The notes beneath the pieces are model-generated. The model was not told where the DNA came from and did no database searches. It saw only the letters and a list, made by a program, of their open reading frames with translations. The translations under genes were made by a program, and so were the position numbers. 11,342 nt of DNA from the NCBI GenBank assembly GCA_035551835.1, contig DASZMN010000015.1:1-11342 (forward strand), written 5' to 3'. This DNA is from Bog-473 sp035551835 (GTDB lineage: Bacteria; Actinomycetota; Acidimicrobiia; Acidimicrobiales; RAAP-2). Of the stretch, positions 1 to 9,627 are shown in pieces (the stretch's first letter is position 1; each line of letters starts with the position of its first letter).

Positions 1-1
1 C

Positions 2-900
<899 letters not shown>

Positions 901-904
<4 letters not shown>

Positions 905-918
905 CGGCACTGCGTCAG
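901..918. terminator. Short inverted repeat over two convergent stop codons
   Basis: CTGACG (901-906) and CGTCAG (913-918) form a perfect 6-bp stem around a 6-base loop. The TGA of clpB (902-904) and the complement of the TGA of the facing repeat-protein gene (915-917) lie in opposite arms. It could act as a small two-way terminator, but there is no T tract and the stem is short. Confidence 0.3.
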
Positions 919-2270
919 GGCTGCTCGACCTCGAGCCGCTCGGTCGAGGCGCCGATATCGCCGTACGCAGAAAGCGCATGGGCGGAGCGGAGGAAGGGCA
1001 GCACCCCGCCGGTCAAGGACTGAACCGTCGCTTCGCCGTTGCTGGTCATGCCGACGATGCCGCTCAGACCGGCGCTGTTGCCCGAACCGTAGAACGGTGC
1101 ATCGCCGAAGGCGAAGAGCCCGCCGTCGGCTGCGCTGAACCAGTAGCCGAGGCCGTCCGGCATCGCGGTCATGCCGACGATCGGTTGGTTCAGGTGGATC
1201 GCCCCGGTCGAACCGTAGAACGGTGCGTCGCCAAAGGCGAAGATCCCGCCGTCGGCCGCGACGAGCCAGTAGCCCCCATTGTCGGGCGTCGGCGCCATGC
1301 CGACGATGGGCTGGTTGAGGTGCATGGCGCCAGTCGATCCGTAGAACTGCGCATCGCCGTAGGCGAAGATGCCGCCGTCGGAGGCCACCAACCAGTACCC
1401 GCCGCCATCGATCGTCGATGTCATGCCGACGATGGGCTTGTTCAAGTGGATGGCACCGGACGAGCCCCAGAAGGGAAGGCCATAAGAGAAGATGCCGCCG
1501 TCGGAGGCCACGAGCCAGTAGCCGTTGCGCCCGGAGCCCGCAGGCGGGGCCGCGATACCCACGATCGGCTTGTTCAGGGGCAGGCCGCCCGCAGAGCCGT
1601 GGAAGGGCGCCGAAGGCCCGAACGAGAAGACACCGCCGTCGGCGGCGGCCAGCCAATAGCCACCGTTGTTCCCCACCGCCGACATTCCCACGATGGGGCT
1701 GTGCAGCGGTGTGTTGGTGAGGTCACCGAAGAAATTGGCGTCGCCCGCATAGCCGATAGAGCCTCCCGACGTCACCTGGTAGTAGCCGATCGCCCCGTTG
1801 CCGGCCACGTTGACTGACGTGCCGGGAACCGGATCCTGGCCGGCTGCGTCGGTCGTGAGCGTCAGGGTGGCGCTGCGAGCCCCGAGCGCGCTCGGGTAGA
1901 AGCGGACGCCGAAGGTGCAGCTGTGCCCGTTCTGGAGGTTGATGTTGCCAGTGGTCGTGTCGTAGTCCGGGCAGGTGGCGTCGTCGTCCACCACAAGCGT
2001 GAAGTCGTTTCCGTTTGCACCCGATCGCGCAAAGTATTGGATCGTGACTTCCGAGCCCGTGTTGTTGGAAACGGTGAACTGCTGTTCGCTGTAGGTGCCG
2101 AGCGTCGTGGGATTGAAGGTGAGCGACGTCGGCAAGACGGACAGCGATGTCGGGTTTGTGGCCCCCGCAACGGCCGACGGGCTCATTGCCGCCAGCCCCA
2201 CGATCGGCCCGCTCAGCGCGAGCGCCCCCACGAGCGCCGCGACAACTTTCTTCCAGGACCCGATGAGCAT
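915..2270 (-). CDS. Secreted Ig-like/YW-repeat protein A
   Basis: Predicted exported protein of 451 residues with no recognised enzymatic domain. Residues 1 to ~36 form a signal peptide (SWKK, then a hydrophobic run, then small residues near AVAGA). Residues ~43-157 form an Ig-like module of the choice-of-anchor-D/ASH type, with Cys100 and Cys118 and the typical ending CTFGVRFYPSALGARSATL. A half unit (GYYQV, 161-191) leads into five full repeats of 41-44 residues (192-403), each running PIVGM, GGYWLVASDGG, F-GDAPFYGS, HLN. A final IVGM (405-408) closes the array before an unrelated 43-residue tail. No membrane anchor or sortase motif is seen at the C-terminus. The start ATG has GGGAGG about 11 bases upstream. 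Such repeats may fold as a beta-propeller and bind surface ligands, but that is inference. Protein B (2390-3715) is a tandem paralogue. Confidence 0.88.
   Translation of the reverse strand: MLIGSWKKVVAALVGALALSGPIVGLAAMSPSAVAGATNPTSLSVLPTSLTFNPTTLGTYSEQQFTVSNNTGSEVTIQYFARSGANGNDFTLVVDDDATCPDYDTTTGNINLQNGHSCTFGVRFYPSALGARSATLTLTTDAAGQDPVPGTSVNVAGNGAIGYYQVTSGGSIGYAGDANFFGDLTNTPLHSPIVGMSAVGNNGGYWLAAADGGVFSFGPSAPFHGSAGGLPLNKPIVGIAAPPAGSGRNGYWLVASDGGIFSYGLPFWGSSGAIHLNKPIVGMTSTIDGGGYWLVASDGGIFAYGDAQFYGSTGAMHLNQPIVGMAPTPDNGGYWLVAADGGIFAFGDAPFYGSTGAIHLNQPIVGMTAMPDGLGYWFSAADGGLFAFGDAPFYGSGNSAGLSGIVGMTSNGEATVQSLTGGVLPFLRSAHALSAYGDIGASTERLEVEQP
1062..1697 (-). repeat. Tandem ~126-bp coding repeats in protein A
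   Basis: Five in-frame units, three of them close to 126 bp (42 codons), encode the pattern PIVGM...GGYWLVASDGGIFAFGDAPFYGSTGAIHLN. Units 1 and 2 are 1-2 codons longer and unit 5 is one shorter. Copies differ at many third positions and in several residues, so the array is old rather than freshly expanded. Confidence 0.85.
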
Positions 2271-2326
2271 CGCCAGCCGCCTCCCTGTGCCGGGCCACGC
2301 CAGGGCGCCGGACCGACGGTACCTTA
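2271..2326 (-). promoter_or_regulatory. Leader and putative -10 of repeat protein A
   Basis: On the minus strand a TANNNT-type -10 (TAAGGT, 2321-2326) lies 50 bases before the ATG. The leader contains CCTGGCGTGGCC and ends in ACAGGGAGGCGGCTGGCG, which supplies the Shine-Dalgarno GGGAGG. The same layout is found upstream of protein B. No convincing -35 is visible. A 5-bp hairpin, CCTGA/TCAGG (2340-2354), lies just upstream of the -10. Confidence 0.45.
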
Positions 2327-2389
2327 GTGCTGGGAGACGCCTGAGGGAATCAGGTCAGCCGCGAGGTCGCCGGGGGTCGCCGCTGGTGA

Positions 2390-3715
2390 TTACGGCCCGG
2401 CGTGACGCAGCTCTCCGCTCGGTGGTGCGGTCCAGCCGCCCTCGCGTGGCGCGTCGTGATGACGCGCCGCCGGTGCGTCGTTCTGCGCCTGTGCCGTCGG
2501 GAACCCGTCGGTGGCCATGCCGACGACCCGGCCAATTCCCTGCGAGGCCGCGGACCCGTAGAAGGGCGCGCCGTAGCTGAACAGGCCGCCGTCTGCGGCG
2601 GTGAACCAGTACCCGCTCCCGTCGGGCATCGCTGCCATCCCCGTGATGGGCTGGTTGAGGTGGAGGTTGCCCGCGGAGCCGTAGAACGGTGCGTCGCCGA
2701 AGGCGAAGATGCCGCCGTCCGCTGCGACCAACCAGTACCCGCGGCCGTCGGGGGTGGACGCCATCCCGACGATGGGCTGGTTCAGGTGCATGCTCCCCGT
2801 CGAACCGTAGAACTGCGCGTCGCCGAAGGCGAAGATCCCGCCGTCGGAGGCGACGAGCCAGTAGCCGCCTCCGTCGTTGGTGGCGGCCATCCCGACGATG
2901 GGCTTGTTGAGGGCCATCGCACCGGTGGAGCCGTCGAACGGTGCGTCGCCATAGGTGAAGATGCCGCCATCCGTGGCGACCAGCCAGTAGCCCTGCCCGT
3001 CACCCGTCGAGGCCATCCCGACGATCGGCTTGTTGAGGTGCATGCCTCCGGCGGAACCCTCGAACGTTGCGTCCCCGTAGTTGAAGATGCCACCGTCCGA
3101 AGCGGCCAGCCAATACCCGCCGTCGTCGCCCGTCTGCGCCATGCCGACGATCGGGTGATTGAGCGGCATCTGTGAGGCGTCGCCGTAGAAGCCGGCGTCA
3201 CCGAAGGGCGCCACCTGGCCGGAGTCCGACACCTGGTAGTACCCGATGCTCCCGGTGCCCGACACCGGGACCGCTGCAAGCGGGATCGGGGTCGAGGAGT
3301 TGTCGAACAGCGTCACCGTGGCCGTCCGCGTGCCGATGGCACCGGGGTTGAAGAAGTAGTCGAGGTTGCAGGACTGACCGGGCGCCAGGACGATGTCGAA
3401 GTTGTTGTCGACGAACTGGCAGCCTGGGTCGGGAAAGGCGAAGAAGTCGTCGGGATTGGCCCCGGAGACCTCGTCGCCGGCCACGGTGATGGTGCCGGAG
3501 CTGTTGTTGTTGGTGACGGCGGCGGTTTCCACGACGAAGTCGCCGAGGGTGACGCCGCCGAAGTCGGCCGGCGCCGCCGCGCCCAGCGAGTGGCTGGTCG
3601 ACGCTCCCGCCACAACGGCCGTGCCGGCCGCTGCCCCGAGTGTGACCATGGTGCCGCTCAAGAGGACCGCGCCCGCGAGCGCAGAGACCAACTTGTGCCA
3701 GGACCGAACGTGCAT
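2390..3715 (-). CDS. Secreted Ig-like/YW-repeat protein B (paralogue of A)
   Basis: Predicted exported protein of 441 residues with the same architecture as protein A. A signal peptide (MHVRSWHK, then a hydrophobic stretch to about residue 38) is followed by a choice-of-anchor-D-like Ig domain (about 48-155) with Cys99 and Cys116, a half unit beginning GYYQV (159-187), five repeats of 41-42 residues (188-396), then VVGM (397-400) and a 41-residue tail unlike that of A. An ATG ten codons further upstream is in frame. I chose the ATG at 3715 because GGGGAGG sits about 11 bases before it, the signal peptide then begins like that of A, and the upstream leader aligns with A's leader. The function is unknown; I infer an extracellular binding or structural role. 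It lies 119 bases upstream of A and probably has its own promoter. Confidence 0.87.
   Translation of the reverse strand: MHVRSWHKLVSALAGAVLLSGTMVTLGAAAGTAVVAGASTSHSLGAAAPADFGGVTLGDFVVETAAVTNNNSSGTITVAGDEVSGANPDDFFAFPDPGCQFVDNNFDIVLAPGQSCNLDYFFNPGAIGTRTATVTLFDNSSTPIPLAAVPVSGTGSIGYYQVSDSGQVAPFGDAGFYGDASQMPLNHPIVGMAQTGDDGGYWLAASDGGIFNYGDATFEGSAGGMHLNKPIVGMASTGDGQGYWLVATDGGIFTYGDAPFDGSTGAMALNKPIVGMAATNDGGGYWLVASDGGIFAFGDAQFYGSTGSMHLNQPIVGMASTPDGRGYWLVAADGGIFAFGDAPFYGSAGNLHLNQPITGMAAMPDGSGYWFTAADGGLFSYGAPFYGSAASQGIGRVVGMATDGFPTAQAQNDAPAARHHDAPREGGWTAPPSGELRHAGP
2528..3154 (-). repeat. Tandem 126-bp coding repeats in protein B
   Basis: Four units of exactly 42 codons and a fifth of 41 encode PIVGM...GGYWLVASDGGIF..GDA.FYGS....LN. 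Each unit resembles the unit at the same position in protein A: for example, unit 3 in both has GDAQFYGST, and unit 5 in both has AMPDG.GYWF.AADGGLF. Confidence 0.87.
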
Positions 3716-3772
3716 CGCCAACCGCCTCCCCTGTGGGCCGGCCACGCCAGGAGCGCCGGCCCACGCACCCTA
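3716..3772 (-). promoter_or_regulatory. Leader, putative -10 and hairpin of repeat protein B
   Basis: On the minus strand TAGGGT (3767-3772), a TANNNT-type -10, lies 51 bases before the ATG at 3715. Between them is a perfect 10-bp inverted repeat, GTGGGCCGGC / GCCGGCCCAC (arms 3755-3764 and 3733-3742), with a 12-base loop. It ends directly before the Shine-Dalgarno AGGGGAGG. The loop and 3' part match the leader of protein A; the left arm is less well conserved there. Confidence 0.5.
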
Positions 3773-3840
3773 GTCGTGGGCAGGGAGCCGCGGGCGGAAT
3801 GTCACGTAGTCGTCACGCGTCCCATGCGCGCCCACGAGGT

Positions 3841-4410
3841 TCAGACGAGCACCTCCGCCGGCGCGAACACGTCGATCAGGCGCCGGCAGAACGGCGCGAG
3901 GTCGCCCGGGCCGCGGCTGGTGATGATCGTGTTGATGCCCTGCCGGCAGACGACGACGTCGCGGTCGACCCAGTAGGCCCCGGCGTTGCGGAGGTCCGAC
4001 TGCATGCTCGGCCACGACGTCACGGTGCGCCCGGCCACGAGGTCACCCTCGATGAGGGGCCACGACCCGTGACAGATGGCGGCCAGCGGCTTGCCCGCCT
4101 CGAACATGGCCATGAGGAAGTCGACGGCGGCCGCATCGGTGCGCAGGCGGTCGGAATTGGCCACGCCGCCGGGCAGCACTACGGCGTCGAACTCCTCGGC
4201 CTGCACCTGGTCCGTCACCTGGTCCACCGGGAAACGGTCCGCCCGGTCGAGGTGGCACATGGTCTCGACCATGCCCGAGTGCGGCGCCACCAGCTGGGGA
4301 TCACCGCCCGCGTCCGCCACCGCCTGCCACGGCCGCAGCAGTTCCGCCTGCTCGATGCCCTCGTTCGCGACCACGAAAGCGACCCTGGTGTGCTCCAGTT
4401 CGTTCGCCAC
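3841..4410 (-). CDS. DJ-1/PfpI family protein (glutamine amidotransferase-like)
   Basis: Protein of 189 residues in the DJ-1/PfpI superfamily; members include cysteine peptidases and protein or glyoxal deglycases that act in stress protection. It has the family's usual length. The nucleophile elbow AICHGSWPLIEG places the catalytic cysteine at 113 with His114. Glu20 in ANEGIEQAELL corresponds to the conserved N-terminal glutamate of the family. FDAVVLPGG (74-82) and SWPSMQSDLRNAGAYWVD (132-149) are also typical. The frame stays open well upstream, but the GTG at 4410 is preceded at six bases by GGGAG and gives the standard family N-terminus, so the longer form is rejected. It is divergent from purA and lies upstream of the repeat-protein genes on the same strand. 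The exact substrate cannot be told from the sequence. Confidence 0.9.
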   Translation of the reverse strand: MANELEHTRVAFVVANEGIEQAELLRPWQAVADAGGDPQLVAPHSGMVETMCHLDRADRFPVDQVTDQVQAEEFDAVVLPGGVANSDRLRTDAAAVDFLMAMFEAGKPLAAICHGSWPLIEGDLVAGRTVTSWPSMQSDLRNAGAYWVDRDVVVCRQGINTIITSRGPGDLAPFCRRLIDVFAPAEVLV

Positions 4411-4439
4411 GGCAAACTCCCTTTTCCCCGTCCGTTCCT

Positions 4440-4457
4440 GGACCGATCGTTCGGTCC
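4440..4457. promoter_or_regulatory. 7-bp palindrome upstream of pfpI-like gene, candidate operator
   Basis: GGACCGA (4440-4446), spacer TCGT, TCGGTCC (4451-4457): a perfect inverted repeat 29 bases upstream of the pfpI-like start. Size and shape resemble operators of TetR-family repressors. No regulator gene is present in the window, so the partner is unknown. It could instead form a hairpin in the 5' leader. Confidence 0.4.
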
Positions 4458-4501
4458 GGCCTCTCGCGGGCCGATACCCTGGGCGCGCGGCGACGAAACC
4501 G

Positions 4502-4565
4502 CCCTGTTCAGGGGCCGCTCCCACCCCAATGTTTGGGACGACCCCCATTTCGGGAGCGGTACACT
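4502..4565 (+). promoter_or_regulatory. Putative purA operon promoter region
   Basis: TACACT (4560-4565) fits the actinobacterial -10 pattern TANNNT and would start transcription about 30 bases before the purA GTG. No good -35 at 16-18 bases is visible; TTGGGA at 4533-4538 is 21 bases away. Two small inverted repeats lie upstream: CCCTG-TT-CAGGG (4502-4513) and CCCAA-TGT-TTGGG (4525-4537). They could be regulator sites. Confidence 0.4.
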
Positions 4566-4603
4566 GGCGCGTAATCCGAGCGACGAAGCGAACGGAGAGA
4601 CGC

Positions 4604-5883
4604 GTGCCCGCAACCGTGGTGGTCGGGACCCAGTGGGGCGACGAGGGGAAGGGCAAATTCACCGACCTCGTCGCCAGCGAGATGGACATGGTGGTGCGCT
4701 ATCAAGGTGGCCACAACGCCGGCCACCGCATCGTCGTCAACGGCGAGGCCTTCGCCCTCCAGCTCGTCCCGAGCGGGATCCTCTACGACCACATCACGCC
4801 GATCATCGGCAACGGCGTCGTCGTCGACCCCGCCGTGCTGCTCGAGGAGCTCGACGCGCTGGCGGCGCGGGGCGTCGACGTCAGCCGCCTCGTCGTGAGC
4901 GGCAACGCCCACCTGATCATGCCGTACCACCAGGAGCTCGACCGCGTGACCGAGCGCTTTCTGGGGAAGAACGCCCTCGGCACGACCAAGCGCGGCATCG
5001 GGCCGGCCTACGCCGACAAGGCGACACGGGTCGGGCTGCGCGTCCAGGACCTCTTCGACCCGAAGATCTTCCGCCAGAAGCTCGACGTCGTGCTCAAGGA
5101 GAAGAACGCCGTCCTGGCCAAGGTGTACAACCGCCTGCCCCTCGACGCCGGCGCCATCGCCGACCACTACCTGGGCGAGTACGCGCCGCGCATCGAGCCG
5201 ATGGTGGGCGACACCGTGGGCATGGTCCACGACGCCATGGACAAGGGTCGCCAGGTCCTCCTCGAGGGCGCTCAGGCCACCTTCTTGGACCTCGACCACG
5301 GGACGTATCCCTTCGTGACCTCCTCCAACCCGGTGGCCGGGGGCGCCTGCACGGGTTCGGGCCTCGGGCCGCGCGACATCGAGCGGGTCATCGGCATCGC
5401 CAAGGCCTACGTCACCCGGGTCGGCGCCGGCCCGTTCCCGACCGAGCAGGACAACGACGTGGGCGAGCTGCTCGTCGAACGCGGGCACGAGTTCGGCACC
5501 AACACCGGCCGCCGCCGGCGCTGCGGGTGGTTCGACGCCGTGATGCTGCGCCAGGCGGTGCGGCTCAACTCCATGACCGAGGTCGCGCTGACCAAGCTCG
5601 ACGTGCTCGATACGTTCGAGACGGTGAAGGTCTGCGTCGCCTACGAAGCCGACGGCATCCGCTACACGCACCTGCCCTACCACCAGTCGACCTTCCACAA
5701 GGCGGTGCCGGTGTACGAGGAGCTACCCGGCTGGCGTACCGATCTCACCGCTGCCACCGCGCCCGGCGACCTCCCGGCCGCCGCGTGCGACTACATCGCG
5801 TTCCTCTCCGAGCAGATCGGCGTCCCCGTCCGCCTGGTCGGCGTCGGCCCCGGTCGCGAGCAGACCGTCACCTTCGCCATCGC

Positions 5884-5887
<4 letters not shown>
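4604..5887 (+). CDS. purA: Adenylosuccinate synthetase PurA
   Basis: Joins IMP and aspartate using GTP to give adenylosuccinate, the first committed step from IMP to AMP, in the cytoplasm. 427 residues, the normal length. Visible motifs: QWGDEGKGK (10-18) with the catalytic Asp13, GGHNAGH (35-41) with catalytic His41, GTTKRGIGPAYADK (126-139), GAQATFLDLDHGTYPFVTSSN (222-242), GTNTGRRRRCGWFD (298-311) and the C-terminal guanine-binding TKLDVLD (330-336). The frame is open far upstream, including an in-frame ATG at 4529. The GTG at 4604 is chosen because GGAGAG sits four bases before it and because it gives the family N-terminus. Residue 42 is Arg where Thr is usual. It is the first gene of the pur run and overlaps purD by 4 bp. 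Confidence 0.97.
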
Positions 5888-7166
<1,279 letters not shown>

Positions 7167-7170
<4 letters not shown>

Positions 7171-8471
7171 TCCCGCGCTATTCCCCCGAGGACATGGCCG
7201 CACTGTTCAGCGACACCGCCCGCTTCTCCATGTGGCTCGAGGTCGAGTTGCTGGCCACCGAGGCCCAGGCCGCCCTGGGCAACGTCCCGGCCGACGAGGC
7301 CGCCACCTGCCGGGCCAAGGCGCCCGTCGTCGACGACGTGTTCGTGGTGGACGTGCTCGAGCGCGAGAAGGTCACCGACCACGATGTCGCCGCCTTCGTG
7401 GACGTCGTCCAGGAGCGCATCGGCGCGCCGGCCGGCTCGCTCATCCACTACGGGCTGACGTCCTCCGACGTGGTGGACACCGCCTTGTGCGCCACGCTCG
7501 CCAAGGCGGCCGACCTGCTCCTGGCCGACCTCGATGCCTTCGTCACCGTGCTCAAGGCGCGCGCCCTCGAGCTCATGCACGTGCCCGTCACCGGCCGGAC
7601 GCACGGGATGCACGCCGAGCCGACCACGTTCGGGGCCAAGTTCGCGCTGTGGGCCCTGCAGGCCGACCGCGATCGCCGGCGTATGCGGGCGGCCCGCGAG
7701 GCGGTCGCGGTGGGCAAGCTCTCGGGCGCCGTCGGCACATACTCGAACATCGACCCGGCCGTCGAGGCGAGGGTCTGCGCCGCGCTCGGCCTCACCCCCG
7801 TACCGGCGACCCAGGTGGTGTCCCGGGACCGCCACGCCGAGTACTTCTACGCCTGCGCGTCGGTCGGGGCCACCGTGGAGCTCATGTGCACGGAGATCCG
7901 GCACCTGGCCCGCAGCGAGCTCGGTGAGGTGGAGGAGCCCTTCGGTGCCGGCCAGAAGGGCAGCTCGGCCATGCCCCACAAGCGCAATCCGATCCTCTCG
8001 GAGCGGCTCTGCGGGCTGGCGCGGCTGCTGCGCGGCTACCTGGGCGCCGGCCTCGAGGACGTGGCCCTCTGGCACGAGCGCGACATCTCCCACAGCTCGG
8101 TCGAGCGGGTCGCGCTCCCCGACGCGTCGCTCCTGGCCTGCTACGTCCTGCGCAAGGCGACCGGCCTGGCCGAGGGCCTCGTGATCCACCCCGAACGGGC
8201 CCGCGAGAACCTCACCGAGGGCACGCTCGGCCTCGTCTTCTCCCAGTCGGTGCTCCTGGCGCTCGTGTCCGCCGGCCTGACGCGCGACGAGGCCTACCGC
8301 ATCGTGCAGCGCGACGCGAGGCTGGCGTGGTCCGAGCGCCGCCCCTTCCGCGCCGTCCTCGACGCCGACCCGGACGTCGCGCTGACCCCCGAGCAGCTCG
8401 ATGCGGCCTTCGACCTCGAACGCACCCTGCGGCACGTCGACCGCTTCTCCGACGCCCTGATCGCGCTGTGA
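7167..8471 (+). CDS. purB: Adenylosuccinate lyase PurB
   Basis: Member of the fumarase/aspartase superfamily that cleaves fumarate from SAICAR (IMP branch) and from adenylosuccinate (AMP branch), so it serves both sides of this operon. 434 residues, normal for the shorter bacterial form. Motifs: HYGLTSSDVVDT (94-105), GRTHGMHAEPTTFG (143-156), which holds a conserved histidine, and the superfamily signature GSSAMPHKRNP (265-275) with the catalytic serine in its flexible loop. The ATG overlaps the purD stop as ATGA and has AGGAG eight bases upstream, the clearest ribosome site in the operon. Four bases separate it from purC. Confidence 0.97.
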
Positions 8472-8475
8472 ACCG

Positions 8476-9378
8476 GTGAGCGACGCCGCCGCCCTCCCCC
8501 GGGTCCACTCGGGCAAGGTCCGCGAGCTCTACGACGCCGGCGGGGACCGCCTGCTCATGGTGGCGTCGGACCGGGTGAGCGCGTTCGACGTGATCATGGC
8601 CGAGCCGATCGCGCACAAGGGCCGGGTGCTCACCGCCATGACGTGGTTCTGGTGCGGCGAGATGGCCGAGGTGCTGCCCGGCACGATCGTCGCCGTCGAT
8701 CCCGCCGCCATCGAGAACGAGCTCGGCGGCCTGACCCTCCCACCCGAGTGGGCGGGCCGAGCCACCCTCGTCCGCCGCGCCGAGATGCTCCACCTCGAGT
8801 GCATCGTGCGCGGCTACCTGGCCGGCCAGGCCTTCGACGAATACGAGAAGTCGGGCACCGTGCACGGGACGGCGATGCCCAAGGGTCTGCGGCTGGCCAG
8901 CCGCCTCGACGAGCCCATGTTCACGCCCTCGACCAAGGCGACCGAGGGCCACGACCTCAACATCGACTTCGCGGCGGCGGTGGACCTGGTCGGCGCCGAG
9001 GCGGCCCTGCAGGCCCGCACCGTGTCCATCGAGCTGTACACGCGGGCGGCCGCCCGTGCCGCCGCCGCCGGCTTCGTGCTGGCGGACACGAAGTTCGAGC
9101 TCGGCTACGTCGACGGCGTGCTCAGCCTGTGCGACGAGGTGTGCACGCCGGACTCGTCGCGGTACTGGCCGGCCGACCAGGTGGTCCCCGGCACGACACC
9201 GCCGGCCTTCGACAAGCAGCCCCTGCGCGACTGGCTTGCCGCGCAGCCCTGGGACCGCACGCCACCACCGCCCGCGCTGCCCGCCGAGGTGCAGGACGCC
9301 ATGTCGGCGCGCTATGTCGCCGCCTACGAACGAGTCGCCGGGCGCTCGTTGGACGACTGGTACGGTGCGACGCCATGA
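8476..9378 (+). CDS. purC: SAICAR synthetase PurC, long form
   Basis: Phosphoribosylaminoimidazole-succinocarboxamide synthase: joins CAIR and aspartate with ATP to make SAICAR, which PurB then cleaves. 300 residues, the longer class seen in actinobacteria and yeast rather than the ~240-residue class of E. coli. Motifs: SGKVRELYD (12-20), VASDRVSAFDVI (29-40), ECIVRGYLAG (108-117), SRLDEPMFTPSTKA (142-155), LADTKFELG (202-210) and DEVCTPDSSRYWP (220-232). The GTG start follows the purB stop by four bases without a visible Shine-Dalgarno; coupling to purB is likely. Its stop overlaps the purS ATG. Confidence 0.97.
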   Translation: MSDAAALPRVHSGKVRELYDAGGDRLLMVASDRVSAFDVIMAEPIAHKGRVLTAMTWFWCGEMAEVLPGTIVAVDPAAIENELGGLTLPPEWAGRATLVRRAEMLHLECIVRGYLAGQAFDEYEKSGTVHGTAMPKGLRLASRLDEPMFTPSTKATEGHDLNIDFAAAVDLVGAEAALQARTVSIELYTRAAARAAAAGFVLADTKFELGYVDGVLSLCDEVCTPDSSRYWPADQVVPGTTPPAFDKQPLRDWLAAQPWDRTPPPPALPAEVQDAMSARYVAAYERVAGRSLDDWYGATP

Positions 9379-9626
9379 GGTTCCGCGCCCGCGTCCAGGT
9401 GCAATTGCGCCCCGGGATCGCCGACCCCGAAGGCGCCACCATCGAGCGCGCGCTGCCCGCCCTCGGCTTCGACGGCGTGGCCCACGTGCGGGCGGGCCGC
9501 TCCTTCAGCTTCGAGGTGGACGCGCCCGACGAGGGCGCGGCGCGCACGACGGCCACCGACCTGGCCGACCGGTTGCTGGCCAATCCCGTGATCGAGCAGA
9601 GCCACCTCGAGCTCGAGGCGATCTGA
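9375..9626 (+). CDS. purS: FGAM synthase subunit PurS
   Basis: Small subunit of the three-part phosphoribosylformylglycinamidine synthase (PurL-PurQ-PurS). It helps assemble the complex and pass ammonia from PurQ to PurL. 83 residues, the usual size. The N-terminal FRARVQVQLRPGIADPEGAT, the middle DGVAHVRAGRSFSFEVD, and the C-terminal DRLLANPVIEQSHLE are typical. The ATG overlaps the purC stop by four bases. One base separates its stop from the purQ start. Confidence 0.95.
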   Translation: MRFRARVQVQLRPGIADPEGATIERALPALGFDGVAHVRAGRSFSFEVDAPDEGAARTTATDLADRLLANPVIEQSHLELEAI

Positions 9627-9627
9627 C

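Noticed and set aside
1062..3154. Regularly spaced repeats that could be mistaken for a CRISPR or non-coding satellite
   Set aside because: The period is 126 bp in phase with codons, with protein-level conservation and no unique spacers.
4529..4603. Upstream in-frame ATG start for purA
   Set aside because: It lacks a Shine-Dalgarno, would lie upstream of the -10 candidate and adds 25 residues not found in the family.
3733..5883. Open frame extending purD upstream to a total of 1145 codons
   Set aside because: The upstream part is Arg-rich shadow sequence across pfpI and purA; PurD homology starts exactly at the GTG at 5884.
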